A program made the position numbers and the translations under genes. A stretch of 7,140 nucleotides of DNA from assembly GCA_027051315.1 (NCBI GenBank), contig JALTZE010000015.1, positions 1-7,140 of the forward strand, given 5' to 3'. Below the pieces are notes generated by a model. The model worked only from the letters and a program-made list of their open reading frames with translations, made no database searches and was not told the origin of the DNA. Below are positions 6,455-7,140 of this stretch, piece by piece. The stretch is from Micavibrio sp. GTDB taxonomy: Bacteria; Pseudomonadota; Alphaproteobacteria; Micavibrionales; Micavibrionaceae. How positions within the stretch are numbered: the first letter of the stretch is position 1; each line of letters starts with the position of its first letter.

Positions 6455-7066
6455 TTAAATGCCGTGCTCCTTTATTGCGTACGAATGTATAGCATCACTG
6501 AGCAACAAATGCTGCTTCACAATTGATGGAGTTCCTTCTTCGGATACCTTGATTCTTGCCTGCATAAGACCGCCTGTATTGAACATTGTCGTATCCACTA
6601 TAAAATCTTTGCCATTTTCATCTCTACTAACATATATATCTTTATGATGGGATTTTATATTTTTTTGTTGATACCTGTCCAGAGAATCCATAAAAGGCAA
6701 ATCATCTGGATTTTCTATTAAGTAAATATCGCCTTCTTCATCATTAACACTGGAATAATAAAAATTCAAATAATCAACAACATTATCTTCATTAAGTCTA
6801 AGATTTCCAGATTTGTTAATATCCATAATAGTATCAGCAGAACCATCAAGATGATAGAATTTCTCACCATCACTCAAAAAATCCATACTAAATATAGGCA
6901 TAGTCATAAAATTAGTCAGCCTATAAAGAACAAAATTATCATAAAATGGCAAATTTGAACATTTGACCTCAGAGCTGCTAGCAGAAAAAAGACCAGCTTC
7001 ACCAGTTGTTCTGGTGGCATCAAGGATTTTTTCAGCTCTCTTCTTTTCAACTCTATGCCACTGCAT
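6455..7066 (-). CDS. Uncharacterised 203-aa acidic protein, first full gene of the leftward cluster
   Basis: I cannot assign a function. A stop in the same frame (7075-7073) lies just upstream, so the ATG at 7066 is the first possible one; only a weak GGAA lies 10 nt before it. The N-terminal 35 residues are basic then Ser/Thr-rich. The rest looks like a globular alpha/beta domain with recognisable blocks: FYDNFVLYRLTNF (41-53), FLSDGEKFYHLDGSAD (63-78), DNVVDYLNFYYSSV (94-107), EGDIYLIENPDDLPFMDSLD (111-130), and a C-terminal part with IYVSRDENGKDFIVDTT (144-160). There is no signal peptide, membrane helix or obvious catalytic motif. The single Cys (36) argues against metal or Fe-S binding. 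Its stop is 1 nt from the 182-aa start, so the two are almost certainly co-transcribed and may act together. Confidence 0.75.
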   Translation of the reverse strand: MQWHRVEKKRAEKILDATRTTGEAGLFSASSSEVKCSNLPFYDNFVLYRLTNFMTMPIFSMDFLSDGEKFYHLDGSADTIMDINKSGNLRLNEDNVVDYLNFYYSSVNDEEGDIYLIENPDDLPFMDSLDRYQQKNIKSHHKDIYVSRDENGKDFIVDTTMFNTGGLMQARIKVSEEGTPSIVKQHLLLSDAIHSYAIKEHGI

Positions 7067-7081
7067 ATTTAATTAGTTCCA

Positions 7082-7140
7082 TTAATATAGAATTAGTTTA
7101 GGGATAATAGCGGAAAGTATATTATCATCAAGTCCAAAAT
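7082..7140 (-). CDS. Possible C-terminal tail of a gene entering from the right edge
   Basis: On the - strand one frame is open from the window edge to a TAA at 7084-7082 and encodes 18 residues, FGLDDNILSAIIPKLILY, an amphipathic helix-like tail. If real, the gene would end 15 bp before the 203-aa gene and probably belong to the same operon. Another frame is also open to a TAA at 7095-7093, and nothing here identifies the protein, so this is only a plausible reading. Confidence 0.3.
   Translation of the reverse strand, partial: FGLDDNILSAIIPKLILY

Noticed and set aside
6307..6492. + strand frames opposite the two leftward genes (6064-6267, 6307-6492, 6459-6647)
   Set aside because: They lie opposite longer, well-structured - strand genes, and their Cys/Phe/Ile-rich translations look like shadows.
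7093..7140. Alternative - strand open frame at the right edge ending at 7093
   Set aside because: Fifteen residues only, strongly hydrophobic with no context. The frame ending at 7082 gives a more protein-like tail, though neither is firm.

Overview
The window is AT-rich (roughly one-third G+C by eye) and is dominated by a complete, tightly packed SUF iron-sulfur cluster assembly operon on the + strand. The gene order is sufB-sufC-sufD-sufS-sufT(DUF59/MIP18)-sufA (295-5588). This order, with a DUF59 gene between the desulfurase and the A-type carrier, is typical of Alphaproteobacteria. The base composition suggests an AT-rich alphaproteobacterial lineage, for example host-associated or uncultured. 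The order is inferred; the exact lineage cannot be named from the sequence.

Layout. At the left edge (1-185, - strand) is the start of a membrane protein that runs off the window. Its sequence resembles one segment of the fused MFS/spermidine-synthase-like membrane family. Between it and sufB is a 109-bp divergent control region. It carries a perfect FNR/FixK-type palindrome (TTGAT-AAAT-ATCAA, 242-255). The six suf genes follow, each overlapping, abutting or lying within about 25 bp of the next. After sufA, a bulged hairpin at 5618-5642 separates two convergent transcription units. The right third, all on the - strand and read from right to left, holds the tail of a possible gene (7140-7082), a 203-aa protein of unknown function, a 182-aa protein that looks like a degenerate member of a putative metallopeptidase family, and a 57-aa Ala/Arg-rich small protein with a strong Shine-Dalgarno.

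How it works together. SufS takes sulfur from cysteine. SufB, SufC and SufD form the ATP-driven scaffold on which the cluster is built. SufT and SufA act in maturation and delivery of clusters to client proteins. No SufE/SufU sulfur-transfer partner and no IscR/Rrf2 regulator is present in the window, so these must lie elsewhere. FNR proteins are themselves oxygen-sensing Fe-S proteins, so an FNR box next to the assembly operon suggests oxygen control of the suf genes, of the divergent gene, or of both.

No mobile element, CRISPR array, tRNA or rRNA was seen. The suf operon is conventional. The less explained material is the divergent control region and the right-hand cluster of uncharacterised genes. 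I found no convincing evidence of a wholly new system.
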